IMG/VR virus record: IMGVR_UViG_3300042691_033228
Coordinates: 1-44,900 of that record
Source of the DNA: a virus
Strand: one strand, 5' to 3'
Length of the DNA stretch: 44,900 nucleotides
A program made the position numbers and the translations under genes. Each line of letters starts with the position of its first letter. Within the stretch, counting starts at the first letter, position 1. Under the pieces are notes generated by a model. That model saw only the letters and a list, made by a program, of their open reading frames with translations, made no database searches and had not been told where the DNA came from. Positions 7,080 through 14,883 of this stretch are shown piece after piece.

Positions 7080-8036
7080 TTAAGTAGGTAATTTTTCACC
7101 ATTTAGGTGAGTTTTTTCATTTTCAATTCTAATCTTAATCTTAGGAGTATAATCATCAGGAAGTTTATTTTCTATACCGACAAACTCACCCATTTCATTA
7201 TCTAATCTCACAACAATTTCTTTCTTCCCAAGATTTAACATAATCTGCCCAACTGTAGACATATTATACATATTTTCTGTTCTATACGGATTTAAAAATG
7301 GATCATCCTTATATTTTTCTTTCAACCTATCGATAACGTCCATATCAGTTTTAGCGTCTTTTAAATGTTCTTTAGCCAATTCCATTCTGGATACAGATGA
7401 TTCTCTTTTTTCACCTTTGGTATACCCCGCACCTTTTTGATATATACCATGATTTGTTCTTACAACTAACTTTGAATCCTTTTTTAATTTTTTTATGATA
7501 GGTGCATGTTTCCTTGTCATTTCAACAACATATATGTTATTATTATCAGAAACAATTGTTTCCCCTTTTAACCCAACATCTTTTTTATCTTCACCAATAT
7601 ATGATACTATAGATCTAATGACTTCTGGAATAGTTTTATAAGTTAACGCCTTTCTTATTTTTCCACCATCCGCAGCAAATTTTTTCTTTGCTGGTTTATC
7701 TTTTTCTTTACCCCCAGTTTTTCTTTCTTTCTCAACACCCTTACCTTCTTTTTCGTCCTCAACAACCAATAAACTCGAATTAACTATTCCGATACCATAT
7801 TCGTTCATACCCTCACTCCAATCAGTGTCAACATCTCTCCAATAAGCAACCTCAACATCATCAATTAGTTCGTGAACCAATTCCATGTTTGCCTTATAAC
7901 CTCTATCTCTATTTTTTGCGAGTACAATAGTATCTTCTAATTTAACTCCTGCAATAGTACATTCATTAATAGAATTTTTAGGGGTTACACCCATTATATT
8001 CTGTATCCTATTTATTTCTTCGTTAATATTTTTCAT
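7080..8036 (-). CDS. Ntn-hydrolase-like protein with prohead tag
   Basis: 318 residues. The core from Cys26 resembles N-terminal-nucleophile hydrolases of the penicillin V acylase / bile salt hydrolase / peptidase C45 type: CTIAGV, then VLAKNRDRGY with Arg43 and Asp44 at the spacing of the catalytic Arg and Asp, then EGMNEYGIGIVNSSLLV. Such enzymes use a Cys exposed by removal of the preceding peptide and cleave amide or peptide bonds. The 25-residue leader starts MKNINEEINRIQ and ends SINE directly before Cys26, matching the [I/L]xE site of T4-type prohead proteases. A Lys/Glu-rich linker near residues 93-120 splits the domain. The substrate is unknown. The start is 2 bp before the end of the window's next upstream intergenic, with the metallopeptidase gene immediately upstream. 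Confidence 0.65.
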   Translation of the reverse strand: MKNINEEINRIQNIMGVTPKNSINECTIAGVKLEDTIVLAKNRDRGYKANMELVHELIDDVEVAYWRDVDTDWSEGMNEYGIGIVNSSLLVVEDEKEGKGVEKERKTGGKEKDKPAKKKFAADGGKIRKALTYKTIPEVIRSIVSYIGEDKKDVGLKGETIVSDNNNIYVVEMTRKHAPIIKKLKKDSKLVVRTNHGIYQKGAGYTKGEKRESSVSRMELAKEHLKDAKTDMDVIDRLKEKYKDDPFLNPYRTENMYNMSTVGQIMLNLGKKEIVVRLDNEMGEFVGIENKLPDDYTPKIKIRIENEKTHLNGEKLPT

Positions 8037-8037
8037 T

Positions 8038-9468
8038 TTATGTTACAGGTACTTTAGAAATTACGTCATCACTATTTATTGTAGTATCTCTTTCACTTTT
8101 CGCTAAGGAATCAAGTTCCTCAATAAATTTACTTAACTTAGGTGTAAAGTTATTTTGTGCCCAACAAACTATTAACTCTTCAAAATTAGTGGTATAAGAT
8201 AAATCTTTATCATTAGGGTTATCTAAATATTTTTTTAAATATTTGGTGAAAATAGAAATACCCATGTCTCCACCTTCTTTTATTTCACCTTTTTCAGATA
8301 AATATGCCCTAAAATTATGTAAGTTAGATAATTTTTCATTCTGATCACACCAATATGTGCTTACCCATCTTGGATCTGAAGCCCAATTAGTTAGTTTAAT
8401 ATAATCTACATTATTTTTTATCAATTCATTTTTACTATCTAAAGGTATTTGTTTTTTACCCAACTCCATTTTTGTACTACCTTTTTTATTGGCGTAATGA
8501 TCGGTTGCTAGTGGATACGCTTTCTTTATCTCTTTTACATCATTTAATTCTAAATTATTTAATATATGTTGTATTTCGTGTACAAAACTATAGTAAGCCT
8601 TTTCATAACTATATTTATCACAATATCTATCCCTATTAACACTTATTGGGTTTGATGATTCCATGTTATAATTTACTCCACTGACAAACTTCCACCCTTT
8701 TATATTTTTTAATGTATATTTATAATGTTTTACTAAAATATCTATATCATAAACATCGGGCCCATCTCCACCAGAAAAAAAGTTAATTACATTATCTACA
8801 ATTTTACTAAACTCATCTCTTTTATCCACATATTGATTTTTATTCATTATTCTATCTTTAAACTCATCTGTGGATAAATAATTTTCCCAGTATTTTACTG
8901 CCTTTTTGAAACTTTTATCTAGATTATTTCTACAAGCAACTTCCGATTCTGGTAATGTTTTAAATTCCATATCAAATAAAGTTTGTTGATCAATTTTACA
9001 ATATTTAATATAAACTTTACATTTTTTAACTATTAAATCTGCAACAGACTTTAACATTTTAGGACCATATCCTGAAGTTTGTCCAACATCCCAACCATCC
9101 TTTTTCATTTTAGTCCATAACTCGTCAACAGTATTTATATCTATTTTATTACCATATGCCCAAATACCTAACGCCTTTGCAGTTATATCACCAAAATCCC
9201 AATCTTTATCTATCTTATAACCTATTTCGATAAGAAAGTCTTGAACTTCACCAGCACCTTCATATGGATTAGGAACTCTATCATCTTTAAGGTAAGAACC
9301 ATCAGCAATTTTATTATAATACCAACATCTTTTACCCTCTATCGACTCAGTAATTAATTTTTTTTCTACAACACTTTCTCGAATAACTCTTTTTATGATA
9401 TTTTTAAGTCGATTGATGTTACCTACCTCTTCTTTTAATATGAAATTAATTTTTTTTCTATTATTCAT
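8038..9468 (-). CDS. Tagged HExxH metallopeptidase, PG-binding-like domain
   Basis: 476 residues from the ATG at 9468, one base after the upstream stop. The N-terminus has three [I/L]xE sites (LKE 11-13, IRE 29-31, ITE 39-41), consistent with stepwise removal of a head-targeting leader. Residues about 72-105 (GEVQDFLIEIGYKIDKDWDF followed by GDITAKALGIW) resemble a peptidoglycan-binding domain. A zinc site SFVHEIQHILNN (HEIQH at 297-301) marks a zincin-type peptidase; the third ligand is not certain. Likely roles are cell-wall or protein cleavage at entry or lysis. It sits in a tagged gene block that ends at a holin-like gene. Confidence 0.65.
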   Translation of the reverse strand: MNNRKKINFILKEEVGNINRLKNIIKRVIRESVVEKKLITESIEGKRCWYYNKIADGSYLKDDRVPNPYEGAGEVQDFLIEIGYKIDKDWDFGDITAKALGIWAYGNKIDINTVDELWTKMKKDGWDVGQTSGYGPKMLKSVADLIVKKCKVYIKYCKIDQQTLFDMEFKTLPESEVACRNNLDKSFKKAVKYWENYLSTDEFKDRIMNKNQYVDKRDEFSKIVDNVINFFSGGDGPDVYDIDILVKHYKYTLKNIKGWKFVSGVNYNMESSNPISVNRDRYCDKYSYEKAYYSFVHEIQHILNNLELNDVKEIKKAYPLATDHYANKKGSTKMELGKKQIPLDSKNELIKNNVDYIKLTNWASDPRWVSTYWCDQNEKLSNLHNFRAYLSEKGEIKEGGDMGISIFTKYLKKYLDNPNDKDLSYTTNFEELIVCWAQNNFTPKLSKFIEELDSLAKSERDTTINSDDVISKVPVT

Positions 9469-9469
9469 C

Positions 9470-9763
9470 TTATTTACAAATTGTGCTTTGTATGGCTGAC
9501 CACCAAGTATCTGATTCATCTACTTCAGAATCACCTGTCATACCATATTCATCTAATTCTTTTCTTATTTCTATAGTTGCCTCTTTCCACATCCGTAACG
9601 GTTTTTTTATCTCATCCCACATTTCAGGATTTTCTTTTATTGTCCCTATGTGATTTTCTAACAATTTAATACCTTCTTCGTAAGTGTCAACACTCATAAT
9701 ATTACAAATATCCTTCTTTTTGGAAGTTTCCTCTTTTAATATTTTTTTTATGAGATATTTCAT
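9470..9763 (-). CDS. Small tagged unknown protein
   Basis: 97 residues starting MKYLIKKILKEETSKKKD, a leader with LKE at 9-11 almost identical to two other genes here (9772 and 36965). The rest is helical and acidic with the pair WDEIKKPLRMWKEA and ends in WWSAIQSTICK. I infer a head-packaged small protein. No family recognised. Confidence 0.6.
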   Translation of the reverse strand: MKYLIKKILKEETSKKKDICNIMSVDTYEEGIKLLENHIGTIKENPEMWDEIKKPLRMWKEATIEIRKELDEYGMTGDSEVDESDTWWSAIQSTICK

Positions 9764-9771
9764 ATGAATAA

Positions 9772-10302
9772 TTATTTTTTATTTATGATATCATTAAGTT
9801 TATCTTTAGATACTTTAATGATTTCTACATGACTTATTGGCCTTAATTGACTCATTTGTTTGGCAGTAGATACTGAATACCTTGATTCGTTTTCAAACCA
9901 CTGACCATCTTTATTAACAAATATTGGATACCAACCATAAGAATAAACTACATACGCTCCATTTTGGTAGTCAGCATGTGTATTACTACCCTTAAATGGT
10001 ATTTTTGCCGTCACTAACTCTCTACCACTACGATTACTAGTCGATACCTTTTTTTTGGTGACATCGGTTCTTACTAGTTCATCATATTCGTCTTTGTAAA
10101 AGTTATCTTTAAATAATTGGTATAATTCAAAAGCCTCTAAACCTGAAAAACCAAAATTTTTATTAATAAATTTAATTACACTAGTATATGAAGTTTTCAT
10201 ATCATAACCTTCATCTTTTAAAGTCTTAATGATATATTTCTCTAATTTTTCTTTTCTATCACCGACTTCCTCTTTTAATATTCTCCTAATAGTATTTTTC
10301 AT
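9772..10302 (-). CDS. Tagged unknown protein with shared helical domain
   Basis: 176 residues. The leader MKNTIRRILKEEVGDRK carries LKE at 9-11. Residues about 20-75 fit a helical pattern found in five other proteins of this window (KFINKNFGFSGLEAFELYQL then LFKDNFYKDEYDEL). The C-terminal half is beta-rich (AYVVYSYGWYPIFVNKDGQW) and unknown. It is the first tagged gene of its block and follows a bidirectional terminator. Likely a virion-packaged protein. Confidence 0.6.
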   Translation of the reverse strand: MKNTIRRILKEEVGDRKEKLEKYIIKTLKDEGYDMKTSYTSVIKFINKNFGFSGLEAFELYQLFKDNFYKDEYDELVRTDVTKKKVSTSNRSGRELVTAKIPFKGSNTHADYQNGAYVVYSYGWYPIFVNKDGQWFENESRYSVSTAKQMSQLRPISHVEIIKVSKDKLNDIINKK

Positions 10303-10340
10303 ATATATAAATATATTAATTATTCAAAATAAACGCATAA

Positions 10341-10367
10341 AAAAATCCATAACTCGTATGGATTTTT
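10341..10367. terminator. Bidirectional hairpin terminator
   Basis: AAAAATCCAT (10341-10350) and ATGGATTTTT (10358-10367) form a perfect 10-bp stem with a 7-base loop. A-runs and T-runs on both sides allow termination in either direction. It lies between the holin-like gene and the tagged block. Confidence 0.75.
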
Positions 10368-10386
10368 ATTAATACCTAATATTAAA

Positions 10387-10557
10387 TTAAGATTTTTTAA
10401 TTTTGTCAATAAATGACCAAACAAAACCAATTGCCGTCATCAATCCACCAGTAATCTCAGCAACTAATGCCTCATCAAAATATCCTAACATAACTACTGC
10501 ACCACCAGCTGCAGTAAGTAAATGTCTAATTAACCCTAAAATTTGTTCTTTACTCAT
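10387..10557 (-). CDS. Holin-like small membrane protein
   Basis: 56 residues, too short for most gene callers. The sequence MSKEQILGLIRHLLTAAGG is followed by a hydrophobic helix with VVMLGYFDEALVAEITGG and a second helix GLMTAIGFVWSFIDKIKKS. Two membrane segments around an acidic turn and a basic tail fit a small phage holin family that I recall from large marine phages. A holin would form the inner-membrane hole for lysis. The tagged metallopeptidase and Ntn-hydrolase lie downstream. An ATATTTATA motif lies 31 bp before the start. Confidence 0.7.
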   Translation of the reverse strand: MSKEQILGLIRHLLTAAGGAVVMLGYFDEALVAEITGGLMTAIGFVWSFIDKIKKS

Positions 10558-10588
10558 TTTCAGTTTTTTTAGTTATTTGTTATTATAA

Positions 10589-10597
10589 TATAAATAT
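10589..10597 (-). promoter_or_regulatory. ATATTTATA motif before holin-like gene
   Basis: On the minus strand ATATTTATA is followed by TTATAATAACAA and the ATG 31 bp further on. The same arrangement occurs before several other genes here and may be a phage-specific late promoter. Confidence 0.4.
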
Positions 10598-10604
10598 ATT
10601 GATT

Positions 10605-10844
10605 TTACAAATCGTCTAAACACCATATAGGTGTCTTTTCTCCAACATAACTACCTTTAACATTGAAATCAAAGTATTCCACCGCATCTTCTTCAGACAT
10701 ATCCCTACAAAGTATTTCTATACACTTAGAAACCGAATAAATCAATCTCATACTAAACTCATCAATACCTATTATCGCTTCATCAAAACCATCTGCCTTT
10801 AAGATTTCATCTTCAGGAAACCATTCTACTATTTTATCTAACAT
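10605..10844 (-). CDS. Conserved phage protein of unknown function
   Basis: 79 residues. The pattern FDEAIIGIDEFSMRLIYSV, then SEEDAVEYFDFNVKGSYVG and EKTPIWCLDDL is one I recall in many large phages, always as a short stand-alone protein without assigned function. It follows the sigma-factor gene by 5 bp, so the two are co-transcribed. Confidence 0.75.
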   Translation of the reverse strand: MLDKIVEWFPEDEILKADGFDEAIIGIDEFSMRLIYSVSKCIEILCRDMSEEDAVEYFDFNVKGSYVGEKTPIWCLDDL

Positions 10845-10849
10845 ATTAT

Positions 10850-11377
10850 TTATATTTCGTATACTTTATTTTTTAAAATTTTGATTAATTTTTGTTTCGC
10901 TCTATGAAGGTAAGCTTTAGAAGTGCCTTCATTAATTTGTAACCTTCTACCAATCTCTTTGTGTGTTAAATCATCATAATAATACATGTTTACCACAGTT
11001 TTATAATAATCAGGTATTTTTTCGATTGCCAACTTAATGTCTTTTAGTTTTTCTTCACTATGATCATACTCCTCTTCAATAACGATATCAATATTTTCAC
11101 AATTAATGTAATATGTTTTATTTTTTCTTAAAAAATCGATTGACATATTTTTGAATATTCTATATATCCATCCATCAAAGTTACCTTTCATATCATATCT
11201 ACCAATACAATGATAAAGTTTTACAAACCCATTTTGTACGATGTCCTCAACATCCATATCATCTTTAACATATTTTTTTACAGTCCTATGAGCTAATTTA
11301 TGGTAAGATAAATATAATTCTGTTTGACACACCTTATTACCCCTCAAACAACCCTCAATTACTTCACTCAATTCCAT
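10850..11377 (-). CDS. ECF-type sigma factor
   Basis: 175 residues. Region 2 is at about residues 10-80 (YVKDDMDVEDIVQNGFVKLY, then FDGWIYRIFKNMSIDFLRK) and region 4 at about 115-170 (KIPDYYKTVVNMYYYDDLTH followed by KEIGRRLQINEGTSKAYLHR). This is the two-domain layout of extracytoplasmic-function sigma factors, which guide host RNA polymerase to new promoters. I chose the ATG at 11377 because the host-type promoter at 11396-11426 would place the transcript start just before it, and a start at 11398 would lie upstream of the transcript. The phage may use it to read its own ATATTTATA-type promoters (inference). Confidence 0.85.
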   Translation of the reverse strand: MELSEVIEGCLRGNKVCQTELYLSYHKLAHRTVKKYVKDDMDVEDIVQNGFVKLYHCIGRYDMKGNFDGWIYRIFKNMSIDFLRKNKTYYINCENIDIVIEEEYDHSEEKLKDIKLAIEKIPDYYKTVVNMYYYDDLTHKEIGRRLQINEGTSKAYLHRAKQKLIKILKNKVYEI

Positions 11378-11395
11378 AAAAAATGATTTAGATAT

Positions 11396-11426
11396 CAAAG
11401 ATAACTAAATAAAAGAACTAAACAAA
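11396..11426 (-). promoter_or_regulatory. Bacteroidota-type promoter for sigma factor
   Basis: TTTG (11423-11426), a 19-bp spacer and TATCTTTG (11396-11403) on the minus strand match the Bacteroidota consensus and decide the start codon of the sigma gene (11377 rather than 11398). Confidence 0.7.
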
Positions 11427-11475
11427 TATTTTTGATAAAAAATTTTTATAATGTTGATTTCATATAACAAATACA

Positions 11476-12936
11476 CTAAAATCTTTTTACAATTGATCCA
11501 TCAGAATAATGAAAAAATTTTATCCCTGGTGAATCAATAGAAACATCTTGCCCTAAAGTATTTGTTATCTTAACTAATTCAGGTATAGATTTACGATTAT
11601 CAATCGATATTATATTAAAATTTTTAAATTTACCGTCATAGTCAGTTTGACTTAAATAATAATATGAAATATCGTTAAAATACCCCCTTTCCAAATATTT
11701 GTAATGGTGTGTAAACGATGAGGTACCAACACCATCAACTTTTACGACTTCTTTCCAATTAATTGGGTAATATGTTTTATAAATTGTGAAGTATTGATTA
11801 TTATTTTCAGTAGCGGTCGCCCATTCAAGTAAATTACCTTCTTCAGTTTGTTTACCTTTAAAATAAAGTAACTCTATAGGTAATGGGACTGGAAGGTCTT
11901 CTATTTTTAATCTTAAACTAGGGACATAATACCAAGTACCATCAGCGGCTGGTGGAGATGATGGATTAGGATTTTGAGAATCACTGTCAAAGTAAATAAC
12001 TCTATTGATTGGTGATGTAGAATAACTTAAAAAGTCTGCACTTGTTGAATGATAGTCATACCCATATTCATAAACGCCAATTACTAAATTATCAACATTG
12101 TTATAATAAAATGGGGTATTAAACGTAATAGTGTACCACCCTGCAGTATTACTTAACGCATAATTACCTGTATAGACTAAAGTCATATTGTTAGAAGTTA
12201 CCCAATCATTAGTCCCACTAAATGATGTTTTTGATGTAAGTCCTAGATAAATTTTAACAGGTTCAGTAAATACCTCATAACCATCGTATTCAAAACTTAA
12301 AGATGTTATATTTCCTTCTCTGTTTATTTCGGATCTATAATATATTTGTTCTGAATAATTATAACGATATCCACAATCTATTGGAATATCAATATTTTGT
12401 GTATTTCCGTCAACAATAACATCAACAATACCACCAGTCATTGCAGTACAGTTAGTACACATTAAAACTTGTCCAAATGATGTCCCAGTCCCAGAAGTTG
12501 TACCCGATACATTCATCGTACCACTACCACTTAATGCGGAACCTGTATTTGCAGTAAAATTTCCACTTATAGTTAAACTACCATTTATAGTAACATTCGT
12601 AGAATTATTAGAATTAGTAAGACTACTAACCTGTAATATACCACCTGATTCCACTATTACTATCGAACCGTTTTGAAAATCCACCGCACTTGCAATTAAC
12701 TTACCTCTAACGGTTAATGTAACTCCATTTTTTACTGTTAAATTACCTGTAAGTGTTACTGTATTACCAACGGCAATTATGGTATTATTATTTAACTGAC
12801 TCGAAGCCAGAACAGGGGCGGAACCACCAACCCACGTTGAACCGACAGTCCAACTACCTGTAGTTGAGGATGTATATGTTTGCCCATAAGTGAATATAGA
12901 CAAACATGTCATCATTAAAAATAGTATTGTTTTCAT
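11476..12936 (-). CDS. Secreted protein with type IX-like C-terminal domain
   Basis: 486 residues. It has a signal peptide (MKTILFLMMTCLSIFTYGQ), then a repetitive Ser/Thr/Gly/Asn-rich beta region with SWTVGSTWVGG and several NGVTLTV / NGSITI-type turns typical of beta-helix or adhesin repeats. The segment PLPIELLYFKGKQTEEGNLL followed by EWATATENNNQYFTI and LSQTDYDGKF is characteristic of Bacteroidota secreted proteins. The end (KITNTLGQDVSI, GIKFFHYSDGS, IVKRF) resembles a short type A sorting domain of the type IX secretion system. It could thus be exported to the infected cell surface or be a virion protein acquired from a host. An ATATTTATA motif precedes it. Confidence 0.7.
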   Translation of the reverse strand: MKTILFLMMTCLSIFTYGQTYTSSTTGSWTVGSTWVGGSAPVLASSQLNNNTIIAVGNTVTLTGNLTVKNGVTLTVRGKLIASAVDFQNGSIVIVESGGILQVSSLTNSNNSTNVTINGSLTISGNFTANTGSALSGSGTMNVSGTTSGTGTSFGQVLMCTNCTAMTGGIVDVIVDGNTQNIDIPIDCGYRYNYSEQIYYRSEINREGNITSLSFEYDGYEVFTEPVKIYLGLTSKTSFSGTNDWVTSNNMTLVYTGNYALSNTAGWYTITFNTPFYYNNVDNLVIGVYEYGYDYHSTSADFLSYSTSPINRVIYFDSDSQNPNPSSPPAADGTWYYVPSLRLKIEDLPVPLPIELLYFKGKQTEEGNLLEWATATENNNQYFTIYKTYYPINWKEVVKVDGVGTSSFTHHYKYLERGYFNDISYYYLSQTDYDGKFKNFNIISIDNRKSIPELVKITNTLGQDVSIDSPGIKFFHYSDGSIVKRF

Positions 12937-12962
12937 AACTTAAAAAAAATGATAATTCACTA

Positions 12963-12971
12963 TATAAATAT
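12963..12971 (-). promoter_or_regulatory. ATATTTATA motif before secreted-protein gene
   Basis: The minus-strand motif ATATTTATA is followed by TAGTGAATTATC and lies about 26 bp before the ATG at 12936. The 117-bp gap around it holds no gene. Confidence 0.4.
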
Positions 12972-13053
12972 AAGTCATTACTTATTTATTATCAATAATT
13001 TCTTATTTAATTGTGTAAAACCATATCCTCATTTAGCGTTATACCTTAATACG

Positions 13054-13449
13054 TTAATAACCGTAATTACGTTTAACTTTTTCGGAGATAGGAATGGAGT
13101 CACCATTCTCATCGATCCTAACAAATTTTATGTTTGTACTCAAAACAACATTCTGCGTTCCTGAATAAACATTATGAGATCTCGCTTCTAAATGTAATGT
13201 TAATGAAGTCTCACCAATATCTAAAACTTTCCCATATATCTTTATTAACTGACCTTCTTTTGCTGGTTTTTTAAAAACACATTCGTCTATTTTTACTGTC
13301 ACCATTCTAGGTGTGTCCGATACTTCCATAGCGTATGCTGCACCAGCAGCATCTAACCACGCTAATAATTTACCCCCAAATAAATTACCATGAAAACCTA
13401 AATCCGATTTTTTTATAGGGTGTGTCGATATTAAATTAAACTCATCCAT
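13054..13449 (-). CDS. Acyl-CoA thioesterase, hotdog fold
   Basis: 131 residues of the YciA/BFIT-like hotdog thioesterase family. Seen are HPIKKSDLGFHGNLFGGKLL followed by AWLDAAGAAYAME (the hotdog helix with its catalytic-region Asp), then the strands TVKIDECVFKKPAKEGQLI and LTLHLEARS. These enzymes hydrolyse acyl-CoA to free acid and CoA. In a phage this would be an auxiliary metabolic gene altering lipid or CoA pools. The start overlaps the thymidine kinase stop by 8 bp, so the two are translated from one message. Confidence 0.85.
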   Translation of the reverse strand: MDEFNLISTHPIKKSDLGFHGNLFGGKLLAWLDAAGAAYAMEVSDTPRMVTVKIDECVFKKPAKEGQLIKIYGKVLDIGETSLTLHLEARSHNVYSGTQNVVLSTNIKFVRIDENGDSIPISEKVKRNYGY

Positions 13450-14020
13450 TTGTTTCTTTCTTCATCTTTTTATAATACTTCCTACCAACAGGTTCGTAGG
13501 AATCATTACCACCTATCATAACTTTATTACCATCAAAAACAGGGACACCATTATTAGTCCTCATATTCATAGATGATTTATCATCGTAACGACAAACAGT
13601 TCTTAATTCTTCAATTTCATCGGCTAAAGTCATAAGGTAAATAGAACCCTCAAAAGGTTCTCCTTTAAAATCGGATCTCAATCCATAGGTTATCACATCA
13701 CAATTTAATTCATCTACTATATCAGTAAGTTGCCATACCTGACTTTTAGTTAAGAATTGGGATTCATCAATAAAAACACAGTCACACCCAAAAGAATTTT
13801 CACTAACAAACTGAAATAGGTTAGTGGACTCATCAAAACAATATGCGTCTCTACTAATACCTATCCTAGACGCAATTTTATTTTTACCATACCTATCGTC
13901 TAAACAAGAAGTAAATAATATTACATTTCTTTCTCTTTCTTCGTAATTATATGCAGTTTTTAATAAATCTAATGATTTTCCTGCACCCATCGTTGAGTAT
14001 CTAAAATATAACTTTGCCAT
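13442..14020 (-). CDS. tdk: Thymidine kinase
   Basis: 192 residues of the type II thymidine kinase family. A P-loop (YSTMGAGKSLDLL) starts the protein, followed by a Walker B-like VFIDESQFL and the lasso region DVITYGLRSDFKGEPF. It phosphorylates thymidine to dTMP with ATP for phage DNA synthesis. The four zinc-binding cysteines of the usual C-terminal domain are reduced here (only a RTVCRYD cysteine is seen), so structural zinc may be absent. The thioesterase gene follows with overlap. Confidence 0.9.
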   Translation of the reverse strand: MAKLYFRYSTMGAGKSLDLLKTAYNYEERERNVILFTSCLDDRYGKNKIASRIGISRDAYCFDESTNLFQFVSENSFGCDCVFIDESQFLTKSQVWQLTDIVDELNCDVITYGLRSDFKGEPFEGSIYLMTLADEIEELRTVCRYDDKSSMNMRTNNGVPVFDGNKVMIGGNDSYEPVGRKYYKKMKKETNG

Positions 14021-14036
14021 AATTTTTTTTTACAAT

Positions 14037-14045
14037 TATAAATAT
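14037..14045 (-). promoter_or_regulatory. ATATTTATA motif before thymidine kinase
   Basis: The minus-strand ATATTTATA lies 16 bp before the ATG at 14020 in the divergent gap between tdk and the plus-strand gene at 14074. On the plus strand the same region reads AATATTTATT, so one element may serve both. Confidence 0.35.
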
Positions 14046-14073
14046 TTATTTTTATAAAATAAAGTGATGAAAT

Positions 14074-14499
14074 ATGAAATATAAATTAAATAAAAAAGAA
14101 ATCAGTAGACTTTTATCTGATTACGAATATATGGGTTTTGATGAAGAATATGCAAAAGATGACTTAATAGATTTAGTTTCATATCTTAATAATTTAAATT
14201 CACCATTAACTTTATATAGGATAATTTGTTCAGATAGTAAGGAAGAGATAAATTTATCTAAGGTTGGGTCACATTACTCACTTAATAAGAAAAATTTAGT
14301 ATTCAGTCACTACAGAAGGGGTAGTGTTGCTGGAGACTGTAGAGGGGAAAAAGTATTTCTTTTAACGGTATCTGCAGATAAATCATTGATAAATGTGATG
14401 GAAACACTATCTAACAATATTTTATACCCACACGAAGAAGAAATAACTTTAAAAAAATTTGGTTATGGTGTTAGTGTAATTAATATTGAACAATTATAA
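14074..14499 (+). CDS. ADP-ribosyltransferase-like protein
   Basis: 141 residues on the strand opposite to its neighbours. Three pieces fit the R-S-E signature of arginine-type mono-ADP-ribosyltransferases (T4 Alt/ModA, VIP2): LTLYRI with Arg49, GSHYSLN with Ser66/Ser69, and HEEEITL with a Glu-x-Glu at 121-123. Spacing is compact but feasible. Phages use such enzymes to modify host RNA polymerase or other proteins early. The fold assignment rests on motifs seen by eye and needs confirmation. Its end overlaps the convergent DUF2452 gene by 6 bp. Confidence 0.5.
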   Translation: MKYKLNKKEISRLLSDYEYMGFDEEYAKDDLIDLVSYLNNLNSPLTLYRIICSDSKEEINLSKVGSHYSLNKKNLVFSHYRRGSVAGDCRGEKVFLLTVSADKSLINVMETLSNNILYPHEEEITLKKFGYGVSVINIEQL

Positions 14500-14883
14500 T
14501 TTTTCCCACACACCGTTATTTAACAAAAGATAACTACCTAAATATTTCTGTTTCCACTCATTAGGTTTAATAATACTTAAAAACAATATTCCGTTTTGAT
14601 TTTCGTATAAATGGTATGACTCTCCAACTATGGGTTGAAAGTTGTATTGTGATTCATACACTAACTTACTATTTTGGTAGTCGTTAACTAAAGATTCGTA
14701 TTCTCGCTTCAATTCATTCAATCTACTGTTAAAATACTTGTCTGCCTTTAAACTTTCACTCTTATCAACAACTATAGGATCAAATTTTTGTGACCCTATA
14801 GTTGTTGGATAAGATTTAGTATTTGCATCAAAAGTATTTGTATCTACATTATAGACTACATTGTCAGGATACTTTTTTGTCAT
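14494..14883 (-). CDS. DUF2452 protein
   Basis: 129 residues. The pattern KYPDNVVYNVDTNTFDANTK, then SYPTTIGSQKFDP, NFQPIVGESYHLYE and NGILFLSIIKPNEWKQKYLG matches what I recall of the DUF2452 family, found in Bacteroidota, some eukaryotes and large phages. Function is unknown. Start overlaps the IMPDH-like stop as ATGA, so it is coupled to purine metabolism here. Confidence 0.75.
   Translation of the reverse strand: MTKKYPDNVVYNVDTNTFDANTKSYPTTIGSQKFDPIVVDKSESLKADKYFNSRLNELKREYESLVNDYQNSKLVYESQYNFQPIVGESYHLYENQNGILFLSIIKPNEWKQKYLGSYLLLNNGVWEKL

Noticed and set aside
10403-10588. Plus-strand frame of 61 codons
   Set aside because: It is antisense to the much better supported holin-like gene at 10387-10557.
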